Source of the DNA: Pseudophaeomoniella oleicola
Taxonomy: Eukaryota; Ascomycota; Eurotiomycetes; Phaeomoniellales; Phaeomoniellaceae
Assembly (NCBI GenBank): GCA_003868215.1
Contig: QWDQ01000002.1
Span: forward strand, 682,001 to 746,000
Direction: 5' to 3'
DNA length: 64,000 nucleotides
The translations under genes were made by a program, and so were the position numbers. The notes beneath the pieces are model-generated. The model did no database searches, was not told where the DNA came from, and saw only the letters and a list, made by a program, of their open reading frames with translations. Numbering within the stretch: position 1 is the first letter of the stretch; every line of letters starts with the position of its first letter. This document shows positions 1-11,387 of the stretch, in pieces.

Positions 1-517
1 AAAGACACCACCATACACTTACGCTGGACAATTTACGTTGCTTAGCACCGCGATTCTCGAATGCTCTCCGTCGATTTCTTCGACCACGACCACACTTTCG
101 GATCTCCATTCTGCTCATTCTACTCATTCCCCTCTCCCCTGCGCCATAGATTTCATAACCGCCACCAACACCCTCGGAACCTCTCTCCTCCTCTGCCAGA
201 CCACAGACCCGTCATCACCGTCATCATCAATCGCACACTCACCAGCCTTACCGTCAGAATCCGGCCAGGGAATAGGCGGTATGGCAGGTCCTGCGATCCA
301 CCCCATAGCCCTGGGAAACGTGGCCAGTATCCGACGGCTGCTGGACGGGTACGAGGTGCTCAAAGACTCCGTCGCCATCATCGGCATCGGAGGTGTCGGA
401 GACAGGGAGGGTGCGAAGAGGATGAGAGCGGTGGGCGCGGACGTTGTGGGCGTTGGGACTGCATTGGGGCTCCATGGCGTGGGCATTTTCGAAGAGGTCG
501 TCAAAGGGTTACCGTGA
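1..517 (+). CDS. Dihydroorotate dehydrogenase, class 1 type, C-terminal part (5' end outside window)
   Basis: The open frame enters from the left edge at base 2 and ends at TGA 515-517, so only about the last 171 residues are present. They fit the C-terminal half of the class 1 (soluble, Ura1-like) dihydroorotate dehydrogenase barrel. There is a KTPPYT strand near the edge, then ITATNTLG with the conserved asparagine, then AGPAIHPIALGNV. The FMN-phosphate loops follow as IIGIGGV and VGVGTAL. The family oxidises dihydroorotate to orotate in pyrimidine synthesis. No intron is visible in this part. A related FMN-barrel dehydrogenase is the main alternative, because the catalytic loop lies outside the window. 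Confidence 0.8.
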   Translation, partial: KTPPYTYAGQFTLLSTAILECSPSISSTTTTLSDLHSAHSTHSPLPCAIDFITATNTLGTSLLLCQTTDPSSPSSSIAHSPALPSESGQGIGGMAGPAIHPIALGNVASIRRLLDGYEVLKDSVAIIGIGGVGDREGAKRMRAVGADVVGVGTALGLHGVGIFEEVVKGLP

Positions 518-947
518 AAGCACGTGAAAGAGAATTACTATACGTGTACAAGAACCAAGTCGAGCTCGTATGGGCAATCGGTATGTGCCTTATCCACCAG
601 AGGCGTAGACTGCATTTGTTGGCAGTCATCTTCCAAGTACATAGTAGCGAGTGAACAGACCCTCTTACAGAAGCCATTTGCCCATCTAATAATGATGGAT
701 CCCGAAGAAGACATCATAGCGTTCTTGAACATATCAAAGGTCATGCTTAAGAGGAGTTGTAGATGTATACCTCGGAGTATTAAAGTGGTGGTATTCTACA
801 TGTGATGATTTCCAAAACAGGAAATTTAATAATTATATGATTCTTCCAAAAAGCTCCGGATTTATTCCTTTCAACTACCACCACCATCCCTCTCCCTCTC
901 TATCTCCCTCTCTCTACAGAACCAAATAATGTTAACCAAACCCCAAA
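518..947. other. Intergenic, 430 bases
   Basis: Spacer between the dehydrogenase stop and the next start. A CT-rich tract at about 877-917 lies just upstream of the next ATG, as is common in fungal promoters. No gene is supported here. Confidence 0.5.
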
Positions 948-2951
948 ATGCTATCCACCCCTCCCCCTTCGCCCTCTCCTTCGGCCCTACTATCATCCCT
1001 GCTGACGCAATCCCGCCAACTGCTGGAAGAAATCTCCGAGTTCCAGCTCTACCTCCGAACGCGGCGGAAGGAGAACCTGGTCGAGTTGAGGTCGTTTCGG
1101 TCGAGTGTGTCGGCTGAAGTCAAGGCGTTGAGGAGGTTTGAATCGATGGTGACGACTGGGATGGGTGACACGAGCTTGAAGCAGAAGGAGGACGAGAGGT
1201 CTGAAACTGGAGAGCAGCAGAGTCACGATGGAGCAGACTCCCTCAGCATCGAACAGGAAGGACGCAAAATGCACGCTCTTCGTAGCTCGAACATCCCCTT
1301 TCTCCACACCATCTGGTCCGTCGCGAAGTGTTGCGAAGGACTGACGGCGATCACGAAACGCTTCTACTTCGAGCCGAAAACAAAGTCACCAGGGCTTTCC
1401 AGCCAAATCGTAAATAAATCAGACCACCATCAGAAAGCCATAACTGCTGCTAACGGCAGTCAACGTCAGAAGACGCCATCTCGAAAATCTCAGAAATCCG
1501 TGCTCGTCGACATCGCTTCTTCGGATGGGAGCCTATGGACGAAGATCTCGCTCGTCAACGAACGGCGGTTGATTTTCGATCTCGCCAAAGAAGGGTATGG
1601 GATGTACGACAGTGACGACGATGAAGGGTGTTCTTCTTCTGCTACTGCTGCTGCCGATGACAACGAAGACGACAACGACGGCGACGACGGAGGACCAGAC
1701 ATCGAGATCCTACGTCTCGCACGCGATCTTCGCGATGCAAGTCTTGCCGCTCCGAGAATCAACTACGAACGTCCGAGGATACGGATTGTGATGCCGCGGC
1801 TTGCGGAAGGTGCTAATGCTCAGATCGATGGTGTGCTGACTAGGATACGACGACTTGGGATCGAGGTTATATGTAGCAACAGTCGTGATGCTGCCATGAT
1901 CATTCCTCCTCTTTCCGCCGACGACGACAACAGCAATACGTACAAACCGACGACAACCCCATCTTCTAGTACACAAGATAATCCTTCGTATACCTCATCC
2001 CCCTTCGCCCACCTCGCACCCACCATCTCCCCCATCCCTACCATCTCCAACAACACCCGCCACCTGACCCCGACCCTCAACCTCGACTGCACAATCCTCC
2101 TCGCCCTCCTCTCCGACATCTCGAACCTCCACGCCCACAACCTCCCCCCACCCCCTTCTGGCTCCAATTCCTTCCACGCCGCCGTACGCGCCCAGATCCG
2201 CGCCGAAGCCGAAGCCTCTGCCTACGATGACGATCCTGGCCCTGACCCTGACCCTGACCCTCCTATTTCTTCTACTACTACTACCTCTACTACTGGTAAC
2301 AACAGCACGCATACAATTACCAACAGCCACCGTCGCCGAGAAAAGCTCCTCGCCGGCGAACTCTGGCCCGTAATGTGTAACCGCAAACTCCTGACGACCC
2401 ACCACGCAGCCACGCGCATGGCCGAGATCGTACGCACGATCGGCACAGACTCCGAACGGGCCAGAGTCAAAGGCTTTTTCGGCGCACATGTCGAACTCGA
2501 TGATTTGATTGACCCGGTCTCTAATAACCCCAAGTCCCATAACAACAACAACAACAACAACAACCATGACGACGAAGTAGAGACATCGCAGCGCTGCCAT
2601 ACGATCCTCCAATCGCTCTCCGACCACCGCATCCCCTCTACCTTACACCTTCCGATCCACATCATCTCCCCGCCTCCCTCTCCCTCACCTTTTCCCCCCA
2701 ATACTCTTTCTCTTCTGCCCCCATCTCTCTCCGCCATCAACACCGCCGTTTTCTCCACCGGTTGGACTCTCGACATCACGACGCTGACGTCGAATCGGAG
2801 CGTCGCTAGGGAGGTTTATGAGTGGGTGGTGGCGGTGGGCGGGTGGAACGAGGTGGAGGGAAATGAGAAAGGGGGAAATGGGAAAGGACCACGAATGCAT
2901 GTAATAGGTACGGCGAGGAGTCTTGTTGGAAAGGAAAAGGGGCATCGTTGA
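948..2951 (+). CDS. DUF1308-family protein (C7orf25/UPF0415-like)
   Basis: Single-exon gene of 667 residues. Residues 1 to about 60 form a charged helical region. An acidic linker (DSDDDEG and following) lies near residue 220. The C-terminal half carries the features I associate with the DUF1308 family: an LNLDCTILLALLSDIS strand-helix, the segment LWPVMCNRKLLTTHHA with its conserved TH, and a closing LDITTLTSN motif. From memory the family is related to PIN-like nuclease folds, but its function is unknown. Low-complexity inserts interrupt the domain: a PDPDPDP run from tandem CCTGAC repeats near 2238-2262 and an eight-asparagine run from AAC repeats near 2540. The third codon position is strongly C/G-biased between about 1980 and 2800. 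Confidence 0.72.
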   Translation: MLSTPPPSPSPSALLSSLLTQSRQLLEEISEFQLYLRTRRKENLVELRSFRSSVSAEVKALRRFESMVTTGMGDTSLKQKEDERSETGEQQSHDGADSLSIEQEGRKMHALRSSNIPFLHTIWSVAKCCEGLTAITKRFYFEPKTKSPGLSSQIVNKSDHHQKAITAANGSQRQKTPSRKSQKSVLVDIASSDGSLWTKISLVNERRLIFDLAKEGYGMYDSDDDEGCSSSATAAADDNEDDNDGDDGGPDIEILRLARDLRDASLAAPRINYERPRIRIVMPRLAEGANAQIDGVLTRIRRLGIEVICSNSRDAAMIIPPLSADDDNSNTYKPTTTPSSSTQDNPSYTSSPFAHLAPTISPIPTISNNTRHLTPTLNLDCTILLALLSDISNLHAHNLPPPPSGSNSFHAAVRAQIRAEAEASAYDDDPGPDPDPDPPISSTTTTSTTGNNSTHTITNSHRRREKLLAGELWPVMCNRKLLTTHHAATRMAEIVRTIGTDSERARVKGFFGAHVELDDLIDPVSNNPKSHNNNNNNNNHDDEVETSQRCHTILQSLSDHRIPSTLHLPIHIISPPPSPSPFPPNTLSLLPPSLSAINTAVFSTGWTLDITTLTSNRSVAREVYEWVVAVGGWNEVEGNEKGGNGKGPRMHVIGTARSLVGKEKGHR

Positions 2952-3681
2952 TGATGATGAATAGGAAGTAGATATATATGGATAGGTAGGTAGGTAGGTA
3001 CATACGTGAACAAGTAAATAAGTATCTAGTTATTCAGGTAAAGAGGTAAGCAAAGAAACACACACACACATAGAGAGAGAGCGAGAGAGATTTGAAAATG
3101 TTTTTATGATTGGAATCTGTTTTTGTTTGTATATATATATATGTTCTCGAGTTGGAGGATTAGTATCTTAGGTACCAACCAACCAACCTTACCTAGGTAA
3201 CGTTCACGTGTGTGCCGTGCTATGCACCAAGTTAATACAATCCTTGACTATAAACCCCCTCTCATTCCTTTTTCATATGCAATGGAACGAATGAGTCCTT
3301 TTGATGGACAGGTATCGAGCAAGTCGCCTTTGTATTCTTGGATTTTGAGTGATACTTAGTCGTCGAAAGAGTAATCAGCAGCAATTGTGGTGGATGCCGG
3401 CGGCATCTCGCAGGTCAAGACTACTTGAATTTGGCTGAAATGTGACTAGTAGATGCAGTCCTTTCTGCGGAGAGGGCTGGTACCTGGGACATACTTGCTG
3501 ATAGCGTTCTCTGAAACGGCGTTTGTGCAGATCTTGTCGGATGACTTTAGTAATGAGGGTTTTATTCCATGTCTTATGGCCTTCATGTAGCCATTGATGG
3601 AGCGATGCAACGCTTGCAGAGCCACATGTGAGAAAGGGCGCTACTTTCCAGAGTAGGCTGGTCTCGACTTGACACAGCTGT
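2952..3681. other. Convergent intergenic region with microsatellites
   Basis: Shared 3' flank of the DUF1308 gene (plus) and swd2 (minus). It holds TAGG repeats at 2983-3000, a CA/GA tract at about 3058-3091, and an ACCTAGGT palindrome at 3191-3198. Open frames on the minus strand (3375-3842) overlap the swd2 3' end in another frame and look non-coding. Confidence 0.5.
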
Positions 3682-4845
3682 TCATTTTTCTTCCTTGGTA
3701 GCATCTCCTCCCTGTCCGGGTAGCCACATAACAACCTTTTGATCCGCCGTAGCGAACATGTTATACCTCGGATTACACTCGACGATCGAATTCTTCCCTC
3801 TACCTGGCAAACGCGCACTAGGTTGCAGGCAACCGTTTCCATCAGGTGCTGCGGTTGTGTCCCATATCAATGTATCGGGATTCTCACCGGATCCTCCTAT
3901 TACATACCGTCCCTCTTGAGAGAATGTGGCGTCACCTTGACCGAGTGGTTTCCCCGATGTGGTCACCGGTGCGGCACGTCCAGTTGATCCATTGCGACCA
4001 ACGAGGAATGCTTTCATATTCCCATCAAAGGCATCTAATAGAAAGTGACCATGATAGTCGGTTCCTAGGAGGAGACTCCTCCCGTCATTTGAAAACTCCA
4101 ACTTCGTCCAACCTCTTCCCTTCGTGTTGGGTGTATACCTATCCTCTTGACTTGAGAGATCGAAAGTAGCAAAAGGAGCTTTGTCGAAATTTCGAACATC
4201 GTACAATAATATCGACGCGGTGGATTGGGAAGCTACGGCCATAACGTTTGCGCTCGGATCGTATGTCGCAAGGTAAGGTGTTGCAAGCTTCAGCTTCCCC
4301 TGCGGGTTGCGCGAACTTAGATCCCAAAGACAGACCGTATCATCTTTGCTGCAAGAAAGGAACTGGTCATTCCCTGGAGACAAGGCTACACATGTGACGA
4401 GGTCGGTATGTGCTGTAAAATATCTAACGTAGCCTTCACTATGGAGCTCAAGTAATCTCAAAGAGTCGTCCACTTTCGTGCTTGCGTACAAGACCTGTCG
4501 CGAATGGTGTGTGAACCGAGCTAGGTGTATTCCATACTTTTTCGACGGTACTGTTTTCGTCCTTTTGCCTTCCTTGATGTCGAACACATGCATTGATTCA
4601 TCTGAAGAGGCGGCAACCATATACTCTCCTCCATCATCGAAGTCAAGGGAGGTGATGTAGGAAGAAGGCGCGAGGTCAGATTTTATAGAGGCAGGGAATT
4701 GCTACAGGAACATTAGCATTCACAACTGGATGTAGTATGGCGCAGTACAACTGACCCGCGAAGGTTTGTAGGTCTTGATAACCTCACTGACTTTCTGGGT
4801 AGTCGGCTGCATTGGAGCGCCAGCACCATTGGCCGCGATCGCCAT
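3682..4845 (-). CDS. swd2: COMPASS / cleavage-polyadenylation WD40 subunit Swd2 (WDR82)
   Basis: Two exons, 4845-4756 and 4701-3682, give 370 residues. The intron 4755-4702 has a GTCAGT donor, a GCTAAT branch site and a TAG acceptor, and it joins SEVIKTYKPSR to QFPASIK in phase 0. The protein is a seven-bladed WD40 propeller. Visible repeats include ITSLDFDDGGEYMVAASSD, the strongly conserved VTCVALSPGNDQFLSCSKD followed by VCLWDL, and a late repeat ending VVMWLPG. In yeast Swd2 belongs both to the Set1/COMPASS H3K4 methyltransferase and to the CPF 3'-end processing complex, so it acts in the nucleus. The ATG at 4845 is the first in frame; a second in-frame ATG lies 11 codons later. Confidence 0.9.
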
Positions 4846-5632
4846 TGCGCCGAAACTTGCGTAGGATCAACGGGAACAAGTGAAGCTCAAGGCCTACTAC
4901 CGATCATATTGATATATGGAGTAGAAGCAACCAGAAACATCAGTCAATACAAGTGATCAGTTACGGGGTTGTTGTTTGCGCAACTCTCTCGAAGTTCATT
5001 ATGTTCAAAGGGCAGAAGAATGCCTGCTGCCCCACACAAATCACTTTCGCGGGGAAGCCTTTGCGCCCTCGCCCGGACATTTCGGACCGGACAGCTCACT
5101 CACAATAATTCGAACAGCTGGTACAATTACATGGGTCTACTGACGTGAGAGCTCTTCCAGTTACATCGGGATCCAGTCAGTGCCTCCAAGGCCATCCTTC
5201 CGATACAAACTCCTCGTATCGAAGCGGTGCACCTCTGCTCATCTTTTAGCCATTCTACGGTGTTTTCCGAGACTATACAAGCTTTCCAATTCGACCTCTC
5301 GAGATGATCGCCAGAGAAAGATCTCGGGACAGGCTGTGTCTCCAGACATAAGAATCATCGTTGCATGCTCGATCTGTTTGAGTCTTCCATGCTTCTTGAA
5401 AGCACTTGTGCGTTTGTGAAATAGCTTCTACACTTTGCCGGCTTGATTAACCAATCTTGCCGCGTTGTAACCCTTTTCCGACCTTATAATCCATTTCCTT
5501 CCTGTGGAGCAACCCCTGAGACATCAAGGCGTGAAAACCTCTACACATGGCATAATGTAGAGAAGATGATAAAGCCGCGAAAAATGTGAGAAGCTTTGTG
5601 CGAGAATTTTCCAAATCATACCAACTACAATC
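4846..5632. other. Intergenic between swd2 promoter and nup192 3' end
   Basis: About 790 bases. A 79-codon frame at 5180-5419 lacks an ATG and resembles nothing I know. I see no RNA gene or repeat. Confidence 0.45.
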
Positions 5633-8600
5633 TCAGGTAAATGCAAGTGGCGTTGTGCGTGTCTGGAATTGTTCCTCCTCAGCCTGAAGTTGAAGATTAG
5701 TAATGGTGGATTGAAGACAGAGAGACACCCCTTACCTCGATGAAATCGGTCATCGTCAATAGTGCAGTATATGAGCGAACAATATCATGTAGTTCACCAG
5801 ACACAACCTTGTTCTCACCACTGCCAATGCCCGCGTATCTTTTGAACATTCCCACCATGTTCGATCGATGATCGACAAGGAATTGACGAACCTGCGCTTG
5901 TACTTGTTCGTTATGCACACCTCGGTGAATGAAGGTTGAAGTGAGCAGCCTTAGCACTGATGCGAGCAATGAGTAGTACTTCTGGAGTGCTTCAGGGTTA
6001 TCGATATCTGGAGAAGATTAGCATGCGAACAACTGCCATCGAAATAGAGACTTACCAATGCCCATGTCCGGATCTGCGTTGAACAGAAGGGAACCTCGTA
6101 CTGCAAATAACAAGCCACCATCGAGGACATACCTGGCGCCAGGTTTGCTTTGCGAGATCTGGAGAAGGAGGGTCAAGCGAACTTCGAGTAGACTAATGAT
6201 ACTTGCTACATCTGTAATGAGCATTAGCATAATACATGTCGAAAACAGAATTCCACCTCACCTTCAGCATCTGCTTCTTGAAGGTCTGTGGCAATCGATT
6301 TGATCGGATCGATCAACACCTCGAGAAAATTGAAATAAACCAACGTGTCAATCACATAAGTCGACTTTTCCAGTTTTCCGAGGCAGATGAAGGAACTCAG
6401 AGCAGTGAGAGCAGAGAGTCGGCACAAGCCTTCGCCAACATCAGCGTCGTCACACATAACGGTCAATAATCGAGTGCCCGCAGCCTTGATAGCTTCTAAG
6501 CTGTGAGCCCTTGACTTCGAAAATATCGGCCCAGGTCCTTGGATACGATCCAAGAACCGCGCGCATATATCGTAGGCAACTTCTCGTAATTCGATCGTGG
6601 TATTAGGACCGTGTACGCTTTGAAGTACAATACGGAAAAGCTGATATAACCGATCATTGGTAGTGTTTCCAACACGACCTTCGCCAGCTGTCTGGTCAAT
6701 GGCATTCAAAGAAGCACTGAGAGTGTCTAACATGGTAGCAAGATCCAAAGCCTGTATTGGCATGTTGAGAAGGTATATATCAAGTTTCGGAAGGACAACT
6801 TGGAAAGCTTGCATGTGAAACTGCAACTTTTGTGTATCGCTCATAGGACTGGAGTTCAGAGTGACAATCACCAGTTTCGTCCACATATGAAGAGCCCTCG
6901 AGTAATTAGTATGTGCTGTCGATCGTTGGTTCTGCGCTTTCAGATAGCTTAGCATGGCATCAATTTCAATGCTAAGTGCGTCTTCGTCTTGACCTGGTCG
7001 GACCTTGCCTTCTTGTTGCAAATCCGCGACCTTGAGCTGCAGTAGCTCCGCCGCTGCCTCAATATCATAGACCTGCGCCTGTTCCTCGGGAAGCCCCATA
7101 AGACACGATTCAAGATCTACTTTGCCAATAAGAGGGAGCTCTGGACAGATCAAATCAGGACCAAAGTCCAGGTTGGCAAAATCAAACAGATCGAAGAGGG
7201 TTGGGTGCTCCACGTAATCATCATCAATTTTCGACTTTCCTAGAAGACTGGACAAGGTCTGCATTTGTAAAGTTGGCAACCGTAAATGGGCAACCGACCT
7301 GATCTCGGTAATAGCATACTCGTAGAGGAAACTGCGATGTCTGAGGAACTCATGAACCGCAACTGCTGACTCGGATAACCAGAAGATGGGATCAAATATC
7401 CTCCTACCATCCCACAAAGTTTGAGAGGTCACCAATTGTTGCTTTGCAAGTTGACTCGGAAGGTATTTCGCTGCACGAAGCTCAGTGATCATCACAGCTG
7501 AAGAGGGTGGGCAGATCCAGAGCCGACGGAGGATCTCAGCTGCCAAGGCTTTGATATGTATCAACCAAGACAACAGAGACTCGTTCTCTCCGTCCGGATA
7601 ATTGTCGGCCAACCCGATGATTGCGTGCAATAGAGTTGGCATCTCATCATCATAAAGACTGAGATCGGACCCCCCCCGAATAGAGGTGAACCCCAGGAAA
7701 ATGTGTGCTATACTTTGATCGTGAGGTGTTATGGCAAGGCAACCGTTCAAGAAACTCAGTATAGCATCCTTAAAGCGATACTCAGAGGTTGCCGGTCCAT
7801 GTTCCAACTCCCGAATGTCTATTTGTAACTTCGGAAGTAGGGATAGAGATGTATCTTTTATGAAAGGACTGGTTTTCAACAGGTCAAACGCGGTCCGTCC
7901 TTGTCCTTTCCTTCCGCTCATTAGCCTGCGAGATTTGGCAAGGACCTGAAGCAACGAGAATGATCTTAGAGCGAGGCCTTCATGGCTAGTACTAGTATAC
8001 ATTGCAATATCCGAGAGTATTTCTGCATGACCCGTGACGGTATCTTCAAAGGCAGCAATAGCCGAATTGGCCACAGATGCACTCGACATTGCCAGTTTCT
8101 TTACGAAAGGGCGCAGGATATCGAGATATGTTGGCTGGAGTTCAAGGACGAGACTGACGACATCGATTGAGCGCTCTAGCAGAGCGACTACTAGTGTTCC
8201 TGGAAGTGCAGAGTCCAACACATTTGCTTCTTGGTGTAATGTTTGTATCACACCTTTGATGACATCATTATTGAACATCCATTCCATGACCCGCGCACAA
8301 GGATGTCGTTGCATGTAGTCTGTCACTAGTGGAGACTGTCGTGTATAACCAGAGGTAGCAGCAGGATGGTAAGTGACTATCAACAGTTTCTCGTTAAACG
8401 TTTCCAAGCAGGTCGCGGCAAAGTTGATGCAGTTGAACTGCAGGCTACGGATTTGAGCCTCATCTGGAAGTTCCAAGGCTCGCTTGGCAAAAAGCTGTCC
8501 GAGAATGAAATCCACGTAAGGTTCAATGCCAGGCATCCGATAGGTGGCTCCAAGGTCCTCTGGAAAGGAAAGGGAGGCTGGGCCGCTCACGTCTGCAGGT

Positions 8601-10816
8601 GGCAACATCAGGGTCTGGATCAAAGATGCAAATGCATTAGCCTGATCAAAACTGACGGCGATTGCTTCGAATGTTTGACGAATCGTAGTCTTCGGTGTGC
8701 TAGGAGGCTGGGATGACTTTGAAGCGTGAACCTTCTCCAGGACAGCACCAGACGCCCAAGCGTCCAGCGAGACCCAGATATCATTGTTTATCACCGTAGT
8801 TTTGTTCGTCAGTAAGGCCCCCAGTACTTTGAATACAGTCGCCCTCAGATAGCTCGGCACTGGCCCACAACTCAGTAATAGGACCATTTGAACAAACTCG
8901 AAATCTTTTGTGTCGAGGAAGAAATTGCGTGCAAGTTCTGTCTGGACGCACATGTGTGCGATGAGGCGTAAATAACATGACAGCATAACGGGACTTTCAA
9001 GTTCGTTTAGGTCTGGAATTCGATTGGCGCGATATTCATTCAAAGGTTTCGAAGTAGCTGGACGTTCGTTCACTTTCAAGGCATATAGTTGCACCTCAGC
9101 CACAATCTGCCCATAGTTCAAGGACGGTGCTTTTCGAGCTCGTACCGTGGTAGTGGACTCTTCTAATAGGAATTTGTGGGCTGAGATCGCAGGTTCATCA
9201 CCTTGTGCAAGAGCACATAACAGTTCACAGAAAGCACTCACTCTAGGCACGGTTTGCCGCCTTGACGCCCACTGTAAGAAACCATACAGGTTACCATCGG
9301 GATCGCCCCAAAACCGATCTGCAGCATCAGGACGAAATTCGTAGGCGAACGACATAAGGACGAACAGGGCCTCTAAATGTAACCGTGCGTCGAGAACATC
9401 CTGATGTGGGTTGTGGACTACACCGTCGTGAGCCTCTGTAAGTTTATGTAGCCTCTGCTCATCCTCCTCGGATTTCAGTCGGCGGATGTCGTCCGGCATA
9501 TTGGTTATCCATGCTTCTGAGAAGGCCTCGAAGCTCTCCATGAGCATGAGATTAAAATATTCAGAAGGTATATCCGAATCAAGGGTGAGCCCATTGGTAT
9601 GGCTGAGAAGAAGAGTTAAAATCTCCTGCCTCGTTGCATCTAGGCGTTCTTCAGATCTCACAGCACCGCAGATAGCAAGCAGGAACTCTAGCGCTCCGTC
9701 ATCCAATGCCCTTGTCACAAGTTTTGAGCGTCCCTCAGCTTCTTTTGCCAGGTCAACCCCTTCGAGAGGGCTTAGCCTGCCCGGTTCTCGGTACCAACTA
9801 CTGTGCTCGGCGACCCACATGAGAGTAATTGCGGCGTGCAGAGGGTGTAATGACCATTGCCCTGATGAGCCCTCTAGTGATGCAAAATATGACTTATGAA
9901 GAGAACGCGCATCGCGTAAATTGCCCGAGCCATCGACGGAACCATACTGGGTAATCCCTGCAGCCAGGGCGGGAAGGTAGTGGATTGTGTTTGCATCAAA
10001 GCGATCTCTTTTCTTGGTTAAATCCAGGAGTTTGCGGAAATCCTCAGAATTGGTGTAATTGGCACGAAAGAGGTAGCATAACACTGATCCCAGAGCCTCG
10101 TGCTGACGCACTAAGCTTGCTCGCTGAACGTCAATGAATTCGAGCAGAAAACGCGCTTGCTCATGGCCCAGTACTTTCGCTTTGTTTGTTTGGTCACCCA
10201 AGCTAAGTAGTGACTTCTCTACTTCGTCAAGTGCACCCAAGCATTTCCGCGCGTACAAGGAACCATTGCTAGGCGGGCCTTGTTTGATGTCCAGAATGTT
10301 GCCAACCGCGTCTTGCATCCTAAGACCAGATTCGTCCTCAGAGTCGTTCTCAAGAGATTCCTTCAAGATCAACCTCAAATCCTGCAGGAGAACTTCCCGT
10401 CTCTCATGGTGTCTTGTTGCAGACAGCATGACAAGCGTCTGCGGAGTGCCATCGCAGTCTCCCTGACACTGCAGAACCCATTTTGCAGCTTCAAGCTCAT
10501 CTAGTTGCAGAGAGTCTGCAACCTCCAGCGCTATCTGTTTGAAGTCGTTGTTTACCTGAAATTCTGCGCCATCTACCGTGATTTTGCCTGGCAGACACGA
10601 TTCAGCAATGTGTAACAACGTCGGGTTAACGAGGGACTCACCGCTTTCAAGGTCCTTGCGTGAAGCGTCACTTTTGCACTTTTTGTCTAGAAGGCCGCGG
10701 AGATCTTGTATCGAATCCTCTAATTCCAGCCATAGCCGGTCAACGTTAGCTAGCCGAGACTCAGAGAAATCGACGAGGTCTTTGTAGAGTTCGTTCAACC
10801 GGTCAAGGCTCTCCAT
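5633..10816 (-). CDS. nup192: Nucleoporin Nup192 (Nup205 family), inner ring scaffold
   Basis: Four exons, 10816-6262, 6211-6056, 6007-5736 and 5683-5633, give 1677 residues, close to the usual length for filamentous fungi. The three short introns have GTGAGG, GTAAGT and GTAAGG donors and all keep the frame; the last coding exon is only 51 bases. The protein is entirely alpha-solenoid with no catalytic motif. The N-terminus (LNELYKDLVDFSESRL) and the segment LVMLSATRHHERREVLLQDLRLIL fit the Nup192/Nup205 head region. The protein is a large scaffold of the nuclear pore inner ring and binds Nic96 and Nup53-type linkers. It is transcribed away from tel1 across a shared 571-base promoter. Confidence 0.9.
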
Positions 10817-11387
10817 GGTGACAGGGTTGGGTGGAGTGCCTGCTGTCGCCAGCGATGTGGACAGCAGGTTGTTATATTGTGTATAATATCTACTACATAT
10901 GAAATGACGCGAAATTTTGAGAGATCAAGCTGCGCGTTGCCGGACAAAAATTGGAGATACAATACCAAAGTACACAGCTAAGCTCCCGCTACAAGTCATG
11001 TTAGGTAAGCTAAGCTAAAGCCACTGATTGCGCTACCTTATAATTACCTTACGGATAAGAAGATTCCAAGCGGAGACGTAAACTTCCCTAGAACTCAGGC
11101 AATGTAATTAATTAATAGTTATCTATTTCTTCACGTTTACTAATTATTGGTGCTTTCATAACAAGGCCCTTACAAGTGAGAGCAAACAATATGATTGATC
11201 ACTGTTAGCCATCTCGTGGGCAGTTTGCACATTATTGCTGCCTTCTCCATCAAGTGAACGGTATCCTCAAGCTGTAACGAAAGCTCGAAAGGACCAAGAG
11301 TATTGTGCAAACCTCTCGCTGTACTGGCCTTTCAAGTTATGTCTGTCTTTGGCTCTGTTTCTCCAATTTACGTGAACTGCGGTAGGG
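10817..11387. promoter_or_regulatory. Divergent promoter of nup192 and tel1
   Basis: This 571-base AT-rich spacer separates two divergent ATGs. It contains a CGCGAAA element at 10908-10914, matching the yeast SBF (SCB) core, inside TGACGCGAAATTT. It also has an ATTAATTAATAG stretch near 11106. No open frame of note is present. Confidence 0.45.

Noticed and set aside
2238-2262. CCTGAC repeats as an interstitial telomere tract
   Set aside because: Unit differs from TTAGGG and encodes a Pro-Asp run in frame; simple coding repeat.
3375-3842. 155-codon minus-strand frame
   Set aside because: Overlaps the swd2 3' end in another frame; no recognisable protein.
5180-5419. 79-codon plus frame between swd2 and nup192
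   Set aside because: Starts with GTG, has no homologous look and lies in spacer DNA.
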